NCBI GenBank assembly: GCA_008501765.1 | Contig: QQUE01000002.1 | Span: 154,520-218,519, forward strand | Direction of reading: 5' to 3' | Origin: Calditrichota bacterium | GTDB taxonomy: Bacteria > Zhuqueibacterota > Zhuqueibacteria > Zhuqueibacterales > Geothermadaptataceae | DNA length: 64,000 nucleotides | Part shown: positions 8,738-17,707 of the stretch, one piece after another | Layout of the letters: the number at the start of each line of letters is the position of its first letter | Position numbering within the stretch: the first letter of the stretch is position 1 | Made by a program: the position numbers and the translations under genes | Notes under the pieces: model-generated | Databases searched by the model: none | What the model was told of the DNA's origin: nothing | Seen by the model: only the letters and a program-made list of their open reading frames with translations

Positions 8738-10456
8738 CTAAATTTTGGTGATTTTTTTTATAAACTGTTGCTTTCCTGATTTCAACACGAGAAAATAAGA
8801 CGCTGACGGGATTTTCTTTAAGTCGAACGAAAACTCAGAGCTCGATGAAAAATTGCCTTCCAGCACGGTTTGACCAAGTGCATTATAGAGTTTATAACTT
8901 TTTAGCTGTATCCTCTTTTGGCGCATGGAAATAGTAACTCTCGTCGTTGCAGGATTCGGATAAATGGAAATGGCCTCACCATCATCATGTTCGACCTCAC
9001 TGTCAACACTTGTAGCACTAACAACTTTAAATTGCCCCATCATACCGTCATCTTCGTGGGTTAACATATGACAATGATACATATATGGGACAGAGTCATT
9101 GGCAAAGTCTGAGAATTTGGTAATAAAGCGAACTGTTTCCATGGCATGAATAAGAACAACATCTTTTCGTCCTTGCTCAGCAGCGATAGGCGGTAGGCCA
9201 TTTCTATCCAGAATAAAAAATTGCACATCGTGGATGTGAAAAGGATGAGCGATTGGAGAATGATTGGTAATGGACCATATTTCAGTGTTATTTAACGGGA
9301 TGGTGTAATTGAGAACGTCCATGTCAAAAGAAACATTGTTAATCAAAAACTTACCGTTCAAACTGTTGGGCCCCATGGAGGCCGGGGTTAATATCAGATT
9401 TCGTGTGATATGTGAGCTACTTTCAGAGATGGGAGAAACATCAACTAAAGTCAAGGGAATTTCAGTTACAGGATGAGATCCCGGGCTTGCAACAGTAAAT
9501 TGCATAATATTAAAATCAGTACCATTCATCGGATTTGGATTGTATCCGTTCAAAACTAAGCCCGGTCCAATACCTGGGGATGCAGCGCCATAAATCCCGC
9601 TTGAAAACGCAGATGCATAGCTCATCAAGTAGATTGTCTCGCCTTGCCTGCTCGAAAAATCCACAAGTATTTCAGCTCTTTCGCCCGGCGTTAATTTCAA
9701 TCGATTAATGGCATTCGGGGCGCTGAGCAAACCGCCATCCGATCCTATTTGATAAAAAGATTGATTGCCGCTCAACCCAATATTAAAGTTTCTTTGTGAA
9801 GAACCGTTGAGCAAACGCAGTCGGACAACTTGCGCGGGCACTTGCAAAGCCGCATCAATTGTCGCATTGACCATCAGAACAGTATCCGCATTGGAAGGCA
9901 CAACGATTTCTTTATTTGCATCGAAAGTCTTCGTTTGGATGACCAGGGGAAAATCATCGACACCGTATGTTCGCGGCAGATTAAGCGCCGCCTCTTCACT
10001 GTCGCGAACAATGATGAAACCGGCTATGCCTTTGGAAACATGCAAATTGGTTTTTTCGTGCAGATGAGGGTGATACCAATAAGTTCCGGCTTTGTCCAAA
10101 ACTGTAAAGCGTGGATTCCAGCTTGAAAATGGGGCAATCGTCGTGTGTGGGCCACCATCATTGGCTGCGGAAACATGCATGCCATGCCAATGAATTGTCG
10201 TCGTATCGGCCAGATAATTGTTGACGGTAATCTCTATGAAATCTGACCTGTTTAAAATCAATGTCGGTCCGAGAATATCGCCATTTACACCCATAGTCTC
10301 CGTATCAAACCCAGAATAAAATTGGTGTGTTCCATATTGAAGGTTTAGCTCAAATTCTGTTCCGCTCAACGTAACTGGAATAATTACTTGATTCTGAGCG
10401 TGCGTATTGGCAAAAGTAATACTGCAAATCAGGAAAGAAATAATTTGAATGCGCAC
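8738..10456 (-). CDS. Multicopper oxidase with a type IX secretion C-terminal tail
   Basis: All four copper-binding segments are present: HWHGMH, WYHPHLH, HPFHIH and HCHMLTHEDDGMM, so a laccase/CueO/CotA-type oxidase is expected, oxidising Cu(I) or phenolics while reducing oxygen. The last 75 residues (IYPNPATTRV, LYNALGQTVLEG, ASYFLVLKSGKQ) form a T9SS type A sorting domain, predicting secretion or cell-surface attachment. I choose the GTG at 10456 because a classical signal peptide ending at THAQ starts there and AAGGG precedes it. Longer ATG starts at 10549 and 10597 exist, but they overlap the DUF2231 gene and put hydrophilic residues before the signal. Confidence 0.9.
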   Translation of the reverse strand: MRIQIISFLICSITFANTHAQNQVIIPVTLSGTEFELNLQYGTHQFYSGFDTETMGVNGDILGPTLILNRSDFIEITVNNYLADTTTIHWHGMHVSAANDGGPHTTIAPFSSWNPRFTVLDKAGTYWYHPHLHEKTNLHVSKGIAGFIIVRDSEEAALNLPRTYGVDDFPLVIQTKTFDANKEIVVPSNADTVLMVNATIDAALQVPAQVVRLRLLNGSSQRNFNIGLSGNQSFYQIGSDGGLLSAPNAINRLKLTPGERAEILVDFSSRQGETIYLMSYASAFSSGIYGAASPGIGPGLVLNGYNPNPMNGTDFNIMQFTVASPGSHPVTEIPLTLVDVSPISESSSHITRNLILTPASMGPNSLNGKFLINNVSFDMDVLNYTIPLNNTEIWSITNHSPIAHPFHIHDVQFFILDRNGLPPIAAEQGRKDVVLIHAMETVRFITKFSDFANDSVPYMYHCHMLTHEDDGMMGQFKVVSATSVDSEVEHDDGEAISIYPNPATTRVTISMRQKRIQLKSYKLYNALGQTVLEGNFSSSSEFSFDLKKIPSASYFLVLKSGKQQFIKKITKI

Positions 10457-10526
10457 GAGGTTATCCCTTGTTAAAAATTTACCGAACGGTTCATAGTAGA
10501 GTACGAAAAAGTTTGTTTGTTCATTG

Positions 10527-11081
10527 TTAATGTTTGTGCTCTTTTCCATCTCTATGAATGTGGGTTTTCCTGGCCGGTTTTTTTGCCTTTTCTTCATCAG
10601 TTTCTACTTGAAAAGATTCCGGATTCTGAATTTTTAAATTCACGCCCATCCCATGTTCAAAAACCAAAACTCCTCCTTTATCTGCACCATAAATCAGCAG
10701 AGCCGAAGTAATTAAAAGCGGAATTATGAGCCATTTTCGTTGAGCGCCATTCCGCAATGGTTTTGCAAATAAAACCGCCACTGCCGTTATCACCAATATT
10801 CCTGTCATCCAATACATAATATCGCGATGCACATGAACTAAATCGTGGCCGGGGGAATCATGGCCGAGCCCATTTGAGGCGATCACTCCGCTGATTACCG
10901 CAGCCACCGCTGACAATGCGCCCAGATAGAGCAACCAGGTCGCCATCGAACGGAATTCCTCTTTTTTAAATGCCTGCCATAGTATTTCGAATAACAGGAC
11001 AACCAAAACCAAAGCTATTGGGAAATGAACAAAAAGAGGGTGAATATTTTGAAGTAAAGTGAGTCCTTGTAATATTTCCAT
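10527..11081 (-). CDS. DUF2231 membrane protein with His-rich C-terminus
   Basis: The protein of about 184 residues has four hydrophobic helices with the family signature IHPLFVHFPIAL near the N-terminus and a conserved Gly-rich helix with HDLVHVHRD after it, matching DUF2231. The C-terminal tail is basic and ends HIHRDGKEHKH, a possible metal-binding stretch. A TTG at 11117 could extend it by 12 residues; the ATG at 11081 is preferred. It sits between the copper ATPase (41 bases upstream) and the multicopper oxidase. The family's function is unknown, but it often accompanies copper oxidases and cytochromes. Confidence 0.85.
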   Translation of the reverse strand: MEILQGLTLLQNIHPLFVHFPIALVLVVLLFEILWQAFKKEEFRSMATWLLYLGALSAVAAVISGVIASNGLGHDSPGHDLVHVHRDIMYWMTGILVITAVAVLFAKPLRNGAQRKWLIIPLLITSALLIYGADKGGVLVFEHGMGVNLKIQNPESFQVETDEEKAKKPARKTHIHRDGKEHKH

Positions 11082-11122
11082 ATTTTTTCCAATTCCAGTT
11101 AACGTTGACTGATTCAATTTAT

Positions 11123-13462
11123 TTATAAAATGCGCTCAAACTTTAATTTCCGAAGCCGCAGTGAGTTTGCTATCACGGAAACCGAACTGAAACTCATTGC
11201 AGCGGCAGCTAATATCGGGCTCAATAAAATTCCAAAAAAGGGGAATAAAATTCCCGCAGCGATCGGTACACCCAAAGCATTATAGATAAAAGCGAAAAAC
11301 AGATTCTGCTTGATATTCGCCATTGTGACCGAACTAAGCTGCCGCGCCTGAATGATGCCGCGAAGATCGCCTTTTACCAGCGTCACACCGGCGCTTTCCA
11401 TAGCCACATCGGCCCCCGTACCCATTGCAATGCCAACATGCGCTTGCGCAAGCGCCGGCGCATCGTTTATACCGTCTCCCGCCATAGCAACAATTTTGCC
11501 TTCATCCTGCAATTTTTTAATAGAAACCGCTTTTTCATCGGGCAAGACATCAGCAATGACCGCGTCAATTTCGAGCTTGGCAGCAACGGCTTCTGCAGTT
11601 GCTTTATTATCGCCGGTGAGCATGACAACTTCCAGACCTTGCGCATGCAATTGCCGAATGGCCTCCGGTGTGCTGGCCTTGATTTTGTCGGCGACGCCGA
11701 TAAGCCCCGCCGGTTTGCCGTCAACGAGCACAAACATCACGGTTTGTCCTTCGGCGCGCAGAGATTGCGCCCGAGCAAAATAATCAGCATCGGAAATTCC
11801 AAGCTCTGCCATTAACGCCAAATTACCCAGAGCGACTTCCACGCCAGCAACCCGGCCTGAGATGCCTTTCCCGGTGAAGGAATTAAAATCTTTTGCAGAA
11901 TCCAGAATCACACCACGTTCTTTCGCGCCGCTAACGATGGCGGCGGCAAGCGGGTGTTCGCTACCTTGTTCCAGACTCGCTGCAAAAAAAAGTAACTTCT
12001 CTTCGCTTATTTCTGAATCCACGCTGCACAGGGAAACCAGTTGCGGTTTGCCTTCGGTAATAGTGCCGGTTTTATCAACCACAAGTGTGTTCACTTTTCG
12101 TATGATTTCAATGGCTTCAGCATTTTTAAACAGTACCCCGGAACTGGCGCCTTTTCCAGTCGCAACCATAATGGACATGGGGGTTGCCAAACCAAGCGCA
12201 CAGGGGCAGGCAATTATGAGTACAGCGACGGCATTGATAATCGCGTAGGCCATGCGCGGTTCCGGCCCGATTAATGACCAAACAATGAACGTAATTATAG
12301 AAACGCCAATCACGATGGGCACAAAATAACCGGAGACGGTATCAGCAAGTTTTTGAATTGGCGCGCGGCTGCGCTGGGCTTCCGCAACCATATTGACGAT
12401 GCGTGAAAGCAGCATGTCAGAACCCACTTTTTCAGCCCGCATGATCAAAGAACCTGTTCCATTGATTGTCGCTCCAACCACTGAATCACCGTTCTGTTTT
12501 TCAACGGGAATCGGTTCACCGCTGATCATCGATTCATCAATTGAACTCAGGCCATCGAGCACGATGCCATCGACAGGAACTTTTTCACCGGGTCGAATCC
12601 GAAGTTTGTCTCCTTTTTGTACTTTTTCAAGAGGGATATCGGTTTCGGTTCCATCGCTGCCAATCAGCCGTGCGGTAGTCGCCGCCAAACCCAGCATTTT
12701 TTTAATCGCCGATCCGGTTTGGCTGCGCGCCCGCAATTCCAAAACCTGCCCAAGTAAAATCAAGGTAACAATCGTTCCGGCCGCTTCGAAATAAACGTGG
12801 ACAGTGCCTGTTTCACTGCGGAAAGTTTCTGGAAATATTCCGGGAAACAGGGCAGCGATCAGGCTGTAGAGAAATGCAACAGTCACACCCAATCCTATCA
12901 AAGTAAACATATTCAAATGCTTGTTGCGCACCGATTGGACGGCGCGCTCGTAAAACGGCCAGGCGGCCCAAAGACAAATTGGCGTCGCCAAAGCGAGTTC
13001 CAAAAACACGCGCCATTGCTCGGAAATCAGGCTGGAAATCGGCATGCCCGGCAGCATGTCGCCCATAGCGACAATTAACAGCGGAACGGTTAACAAGGTA
13101 GAAAATTTAAACCGGCGCGTCATGTCGTCGAGCTCTGTGTTTTCTTCTTCCGAATCCAGAGAAATTATTTTCGGTTCCAGGGCCATACCGCATATTGGAC
13201 ATGATCCCGGGCCATCCTGAATAATTTCCGGGTGCATTGGACAGGTGTACTGTGCGGCAGGTGATTTTTCAGAATGTGCTGTGTGCCGCGATTCTAGAGT
13301 TGTCAATTTAACATCTGTTGGAGATAAATATTGTTGCGGATCTGCCTTAAATTTCTGCAAACAACTATCGCTGCAAAAATAGTGGACATCCCCGGCGTAC
13401 AAAAACTGATGATTGCTGTTTTCGTTAACCTTCATACCACAGACAGGGTCTTTATAATTCAT
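11123..13462 (-). CDS. copA: Copper-translocating P-type ATPase (CopA-type, YHS and HMBD N-terminus)
   Basis: This 779-residue P1B ATPase starts with a YHS domain ([19 protein letters not shown]) and a heavy-metal-binding module ([18 protein letters not shown]) instead of the usual ferredoxin-like MXCXXC domain. The core has the phosphatase motif SGEPIPV, transmembrane metal site [10 protein letters not shown], phosphorylation site [13 protein letters not shown] motif EHPLA and hinge [10 protein letters not shown]. The CPC motif with downstream Asn/Tyr and Met/Ser positions typical of group 1B-1 points to Cu(I) or Ag(I) export from the cytoplasm. It lies in the same direction as the Cus-type pump genes and 10 bases from the zinc-ribbon gene. 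Confidence 0.95.
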   Translation of the reverse strand: MNYKDPVCGMKVNENSNHQFLYAGDVHYFCSDSCLQKFKADPQQYLSPTDVKLTTLESRHTAHSEKSPAAQYTCPMHPEIIQDGPGSCPICGMALEPKIISLDSEEENTELDDMTRRFKFSTLLTVPLLIVAMGDMLPGMPISSLISEQWRVFLELALATPICLWAAWPFYERAVQSVRNKHLNMFTLIGLGVTVAFLYSLIAALFPGIFPETFRSETGTVHVYFEAAGTIVTLILLGQVLELRARSQTGSAIKKMLGLAATTARLIGSDGTETDIPLEKVQKGDKLRIRPGEKVPVDGIVLDGLSSIDESMISGEPIPVEKQNGDSVVGATINGTGSLIMRAEKVGSDMLLSRIVNMVAEAQRSRAPIQKLADTVSGYFVPIVIGVSIITFIVWSLIGPEPRMAYAIINAVAVLIIACPCALGLATPMSIMVATGKGASSGVLFKNAEAIEIIRKVNTLVVDKTGTITEGKPQLVSLCSVDSEISEEKLLFFAASLEQGSEHPLAAAIVSGAKERGVILDSAKDFNSFTGKGISGRVAGVEVALGNLALMAELGISDADYFARAQSLRAEGQTVMFVLVDGKPAGLIGVADKIKASTPEAIRQLHAQGLEVVMLTGDNKATAEAVAAKLEIDAVIADVLPDEKAVSIKKLQDEGKIVAMAGDGINDAPALAQAHVGIAMGTGADVAMESAGVTLVKGDLRGIIQARQLSSVTMANIKQNLFFAFIYNALGVPIAAGILFPFFGILLSPILAAAAMSFSSVSVIANSLRLRKLKFERIL

Positions 13463-13472
13463 CTTGTTTTTT

Positions 13473-13952
13473 TTATCCTTTTAAAATTTTTACAGAATCT
13501 GCAGGAAAAACCAATTTCCCTTTTCTGCCACCATATTGATTCTGTACCATTTCGGTGACATGTTTGTCTAAATGGCCTTCAGCTAATTTCTGCGCAATAA
13601 AACTTTTAACGTCAACAGCGCCATTTTTATGCGTGCACTCACATTCTTCCAAAGGATGATCGCAGTTGCCACAAAGACAATCAAATTTTTTGGCGATTTC
13701 CAAAACAGCCCTTGAACGTATTGATAAAGTATTTGTGTTCTTTTCCGGTTCAACCTTATTGGTGACAAGATAAACTGTGGCAATAGCCAACACTGAACCG
13801 AATATTAAAACTGAAAGGTGGGTTGCAAACGGCTTGTTTATCCGTGTTTTCTTGCTTTTAACATTTTGATTAGGCTGGACTAAACCAGCGCCGCAACTGG
13901 TGCAAAACTTTGTTTTACGTGTTGTCTTTTGACCGCATTTCTGACAATACAT
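13473..13952 (-). CDS. Zinc-ribbon membrane protein with a CcmH-like cysteine domain
   Basis: The 159-residue protein begins with a zinc ribbon (CQKCGQKT and CTSCGAGL), continues with one transmembrane helix (about residues 45-65), and ends with a Cys-rich segment [18 protein letters not shown] followed by [18 protein letters not shown] and YGG. The spacing of that last part (cysteines, then L..G, then YG) resembles the CcmH/CycL thiol domain used in cytochrome c maturation. It could handle haem-site thiols or copper. It lies between the copper ATPase and the DUF3347 gene in the island. The family assignment is tentative; the domain order is seen directly. Confidence 0.65.
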   Translation of the reverse strand: MYCQKCGQKTTRKTKFCTSCGAGLVQPNQNVKSKKTRINKPFATHLSVLIFGSVLAIATVYLVTNKVEPEKNTNTLSIRSRAVLEIAKKFDCLCGNCDHPLEECECTHKNGAVDVKSFIAQKLAEGHLDKHVTEMVQNQYGGRKGKLVFPADSVKILKG

Positions 13953-13978
13953 TGTGCTAATCTCCTGTTTTTAAAAGT

Positions 13979-14007
13979 GAGGCTGCGCCAAAAATCGACG
14001 CAACCTC
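13979..14007 (-). terminator. Hairpin after the DUF3347 gene, possible weak terminator
   Basis: GAGG-TGCG pairs with CGCA-CCTC (nine positions, one mismatch); on the minus strand TTTT lies a few bases later. It separates the pump genes from the copper ATPase genes. Confidence 0.4.
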
Positions 14008-14025
14008 TGAGGAGGGAAAAGTTAT

Positions 14026-14565
14026 TTACTTGATCACATCTTTAACACTGCCACATTTCAACATCTTATCGCCAAAGTAGGGATTTTTAATTTCCTTCTC
14101 GGCGGACAGCCAATAAGCTCCCTTATTTTTATTTGCCATCGGGCAAAAGGCCACATAAATTTCTCCAGATTCCAGGTTCCCTTTGAACTTGTCTGCCATC
14201 AAAATACTGAGTGTTGCGAATGCTTTCCTGCGTCCAGCGAGATCAGATGCTTTGGATACAGCCAGGGCATCTTTGTAGGCAGCATCCATAATTTTTACTT
14301 CTTTTAGGGATGCAGCAAGCATTTTTGCGCTTTTGCCGGCTTCTTTGTTATCCGAGGCAACCAGCGCAGATTTTAGATGCAAATAATGCATGTAAACCTT
14401 GCCTAACTCCTTTTCATTAAACTCGGGCATGGTATTCATGGGCATTTTATGTTCACTGTGTTTTTTCTGCTCTTTTTCATGCTGGTGATGTTCGTGTTGT
14501 GCAGAGACAGCTGAAGAACATACTGCAACAGCAGTAAATGCTATAATAAGTGTTTGCTTAAACAT
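14026..14565 (-). CDS. Stand-alone DUF3347 periplasmic protein
   Basis: The 179-residue protein has a signal peptide ending at VSAQ, a His-rich linker (HEHHQHEKEQKKHSEHKM), then an alpha-helical DUF3347 domain ending in the motif FCPMA..NKGAYWLS with NPYFG, ML and CG. The same motif, nearly residue for residue, ends the adjacent pump adaptor (14593-16380), so this looks like a detached copy of the adaptor's C-terminal domain. By position and ligands (Cys, Met, His) it is a candidate periplasmic copper chaperone, perhaps doing the job of CusF. That role is inferred. Confidence 0.85.
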   Translation of the reverse strand: MFKQTLIIAFTAVAVCSSAVSAQHEHHQHEKEQKKHSEHKMPMNTMPEFNEKELGKVYMHYLHLKSALVASDNKEAGKSAKMLAASLKEVKIMDAAYKDALAVSKASDLAGRRKAFATLSILMADKFKGNLESGEIYVAFCPMANKNKGAYWLSAEKEIKNPYFGDKMLKCGSVKDVIK

Positions 14566-14592
14566 GCGATACTCCTTGAGTTAATAGTTATA

Positions 14593-16380
14593 TTACTTAA
14601 TTGTATGCCGTACCTCACCGCATGTCAGCATTGATTCGCCGAAATACGGGTTGCGAATTTCTTCTTCCAGGCTCAGCCACTCGGCGCCTTTGTCATTATT
14701 GGCCATTGGGCAAAATTGTACAAAAACCGGTTTTTCAAATGGACCAAATGTTTTTGCCAGTCCAATTATCTGGTTTGAGAGATGGACGAACTGACTTCGC
14801 ACCACTCCAATTTCCTCTGCCTGTGCAATTGAACGGGCCGTTGTTTCCAGCGGAGAACTGTGCTGCATCCACACGTTGTGTGCTTCTCCTTTGAAGAGTG
14901 CCATATTGATTTTGCCGAGATTTTTCTGAAATTCAGCGCCTGCTTTCTGTGAATTTTCAAAGTCATCTTCAGTTAAAGCATTTTTTATTTTTAAATAATC
15001 ACCCAACAATCCCTGAACTGTCTTTTGCGCTTTCGCATCAAGTTTTATTGATTGAGAGTGCGAAGGTTTCGCAGCCGCTTGCTGCATTGGTGCTCCGCCA
15101 TGATTGTGGCCAGCGGGCATGGCGCCACCCTGCGGATTCATCATGCTTGGTTTTCCGGCCAATTGGGCCGCCGCATCGATAGAAAAAGTGCCGTTGGTGG
15201 CGATTTCTTCCCCGTTATTCAAGCCTTCTTTGATGACATAACTATCCCCCAATGCAGGGCCGAGAACAACTTCGCGCAGAGAAAATGCAATACCCGTAGC
15301 TGATGTTTTTTTAATGTAAACCACAGACCGCTCGCCTGTCCACATCACTGCTGATTTTGGGACAATGAGTGTTTTATCCGAGCCATTGAGCGGGCTTTTG
15401 ACAAGGCCATTAGCGAACATTTCCGGTTTCAGCCTTTGTCCGGGATTATTGAGCTCAATTCGTGCTTTTGCCACCCGGGATTTTGGATTGATGACCGGAT
15501 CGATGAAGCTGATCTTGCCTTTAAACGATTCGCCTGGCAGTGATTGAATTGTAAACTCAACAGGATCGCCGATTTTTACCCAGGGCATATCGCTTTCATA
15601 GATATCGAAAAGAATCCATATTTTTGTCAAATCAGCGACTTCAAAGAGGGATGAGCCTGTCATGATATGATCACCCAACTTGACGCGTTTCGAAAGAACA
15701 ACGCCCGTCATGTCTGACATGATGGGAAAATCTTCCTGCGGACGCCCGCCTGCAATGACCTCGTCAATTTGCTGATTAGTGAGTTTCCAGTTTTTCAGTT
15801 TTTCCCGCGCTGCCTGATAAAGTCCTGGCTGCGTTTCGCGTGTTTTATAGGCTTCGAACAATTCTTCCTGCGCCGTCACCAATGCAGGGGAATAAACATA
15901 GGCCAGAATTTGCCCTTTGCTGATGTATTCGCCGGTAAAATTAACCAGCAACTTTTCGATGCGCCCAGCAATGTGGGAGGTTTGCGAATTGACATAGCGC
16001 TCATCCGCCTGAACTTTGCCGTTCATGCGCACTGTTTTAACCGGTTTTTGCCGTGTGATGATCGAGGTCTGCACATTTGCCAATTGCATCGCCGTAGGTG
16101 ACATTTTGATTTCCATCGGATCATCTTCCCCGGCGCCGGTGCTCACAGGTATCAATTCCATACCACAAATCGGGCATTTGCCAGGTTCTTTTTGCCGAAT
16201 CTGCGGATGCATTGAGCACGTCCAAATGCTACTTATTGTTTCCCCGGCATGCTCGCTATGATCGATTTCAGCGGGACCATTGCCACCAAAAAATAACCAG
16301 CCAACCAATAAACCGACGGCTAGTGAACCTGCCGCGATTCGGATCGAGCTATTGTTTATTAATTCTTTGATCGAGTTCAT
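14593..16380 (-). CDS. cusB: RND efflux periplasmic adaptor, CusB-type, with HMBD and DUF3347
   Basis: The 595-residue protein has an N-terminal membrane anchor (about 14-31), a heavy-metal-binding module (WTCSMHPQI, CPICGMELIPV), the membrane-fusion core with barrel-sandwich and beta-barrel parts (residues about 110-420), a Gly/His/Met-rich linker (GGAMPAGHNHGGAPM) and a C-terminal DUF3347 domain (FCPMANNDKGAEWLS). It would link the inner-membrane pump (17707-21510) to the outer-membrane channel (16451-17707) and pass copper or silver. It runs in the same direction, 70 bases after the channel gene and 27 before the DUF3347 gene. Confidence 0.92.
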   Translation of the reverse strand: MNSIKELINNSSIRIAAGSLAVGLLVGWLFFGGNGPAEIDHSEHAGETISSIWTCSMHPQIRQKEPGKCPICGMELIPVSTGAGEDDPMEIKMSPTAMQLANVQTSIITRQKPVKTVRMNGKVQADERYVNSQTSHIAGRIEKLLVNFTGEYISKGQILAYVYSPALVTAQEELFEAYKTRETQPGLYQAAREKLKNWKLTNQQIDEVIAGGRPQEDFPIMSDMTGVVLSKRVKLGDHIMTGSSLFEVADLTKIWILFDIYESDMPWVKIGDPVEFTIQSLPGESFKGKISFIDPVINPKSRVAKARIELNNPGQRLKPEMFANGLVKSPLNGSDKTLIVPKSAVMWTGERSVVYIKKTSATGIAFSLREVVLGPALGDSYVIKEGLNNGEEIATNGTFSIDAAAQLAGKPSMMNPQGGAMPAGHNHGGAPMQQAAAKPSHSQSIKLDAKAQKTVQGLLGDYLKIKNALTEDDFENSQKAGAEFQKNLGKINMALFKGEAHNVWMQHSSPLETTARSIAQAEEIGVVRSQFVHLSNQIIGLAKTFGPFEKPVFVQFCPMANNDKGAEWLSLEEEIRNPYFGESMLTCGEVRHTIK

Positions 16381-16450
16381 TCTATTTACCTCACGTTTCG
16401 TTCGGAAATCCAGCCAGGATTACCGCACTATCATTCTTTAATTTTTGAGA

Positions 16451-17707
16451 CTACCGTCCCGTTATGTATTTACGTTGCGCTTCCGCCGTATAATATTCTT
16501 TCACAGCAGTTGCTTGTGACATTTCATAGCGCAGGAGTTGCTGTTGCATCCGCAGCACTTCTTCAAAATCTTTTCCGGAGTTGCTGTAAGCCGAATGCAG
16601 GAGATCAATCGCCTGTCCCGTTTTGCCAATCTGTTCTCCATACAGAATATGGCGCTGTTTCGCCTGCTCCATTTTATAGTTTGCCATATCGAAGGCGGAT
16701 AATAAATTGTTTTCAAGATTGCTTTTTTTCAGCGTGAAATTCATTTGTTGCAACTGCGCCTCTTTTACAGCAGCCCGGTATTTTTTCCGGTATAGAGGGA
16801 TTGTCATCGAAAGCATTGGCATGAATGCGTCTTTGCCGTTATCCACAATGTTTACATCCGGTCTTTCGTCGATGAAAACATAGCTAAGCCCAACGCCAAA
16901 CTTTGGCAATCCGTGCCGGAACGCAGCTCTTTCCTGAGCTTCGGCGGCATTAATTTTGAGATCAAAAGACTTGAGCATTGGATTCTCGACAAACAAGCTA
17001 TCTGCCTCAATTCCTGCTTCCATCGCACCGATATCGAGGGCAGTTGCAACCTCAATTAAGCTCGAATCCGGACGGTTCAGGAGTTTGTTAAAAGCTGTCC
17101 GCAGCGGCTTTAATTTCTCTTCTAACAGCGCGATATCTGTTGCCGAATTATCGATCAATATATCAACCCGAATGACATCGACCATGCTGCCTTTTGCATT
17201 GGAAAAAGCTGTTGTCGCCAGTTGCTTGTAAGTTGTGAGAATCTCATAATTCTCATTTTGCAAACGCAGCATTTCATTCAGTTCGTACAAGGGGTACCAG
17301 GCAGCCGTGACCTGAAAAAACAACTGATTTTTCGCATCGAGAAATGCCTGGTATTTGGCCTCGGCGCTTAAAGTAGCCGCATCTTTTTGTGCCGCCAAAG
17401 TTCCAAACCAGGGAAACATTTGTGTGAGCGAAAAACGTGCTTTTTGCGGTCCGATCCGTGTTTCAACCGGACTGACAAAATAGTCGAAACTTAAACTCGG
17501 ATCGGGCAAACTACTCACCTGTGGAATTCGCTGCATCGCCATCTCAAATTCAGTGTATTTGGCTTTCAATCCCGGATTATTTTCTGCTGCCTGCTCAAGA
17601 TAGGCCTCCAATGTTTGGGCCATACCGACCGAGGCAATCAGGAAAACTGAGATTGCTACGATCGAGAAAATGAAGCCGGCAGTGTTTATTCGAAATCTAT
17701 TTTTCAT
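16451..17707 (-). CDS. cusC: TolC-family outer-membrane efflux channel (CusC-type)
   Basis: The 418-residue protein has a signal peptide (ending near VGMAQ) and two repeated halves of long amphipathic helices typical of OEP/TolC proteins, with AAENNPGLKAKYTEFEMA near the start. It gives the outer-membrane exit of the tripartite pump. The stop codon shares one base with the start region of the pump gene, so translation is coupled. Within the family the sequence is on the short side. Confidence 0.9.
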   Translation of the reverse strand: MKNRFRINTAGFIFSIVAISVFLIASVGMAQTLEAYLEQAAENNPGLKAKYTEFEMAMQRIPQVSSLPDPSLSFDYFVSPVETRIGPQKARFSLTQMFPWFGTLAAQKDAATLSAEAKYQAFLDAKNQLFFQVTAAWYPLYELNEMLRLQNENYEILTTYKQLATTAFSNAKGSMVDVIRVDILIDNSATDIALLEEKLKPLRTAFNKLLNRPDSSLIEVATALDIGAMEAGIEADSLFVENPMLKSFDLKINAAEAQERAAFRHGLPKFGVGLSYVFIDERPDVNIVDNGKDAFMPMLSMTIPLYRKKYRAAVKEAQLQQMNFTLKKSNLENNLLSAFDMANYKMEQAKQRHILYGEQIGKTGQAIDLLHSAYSNSGKDFEEVLRMQQQLLRYEMSQATAVKEYYTAEAQRKYITGR

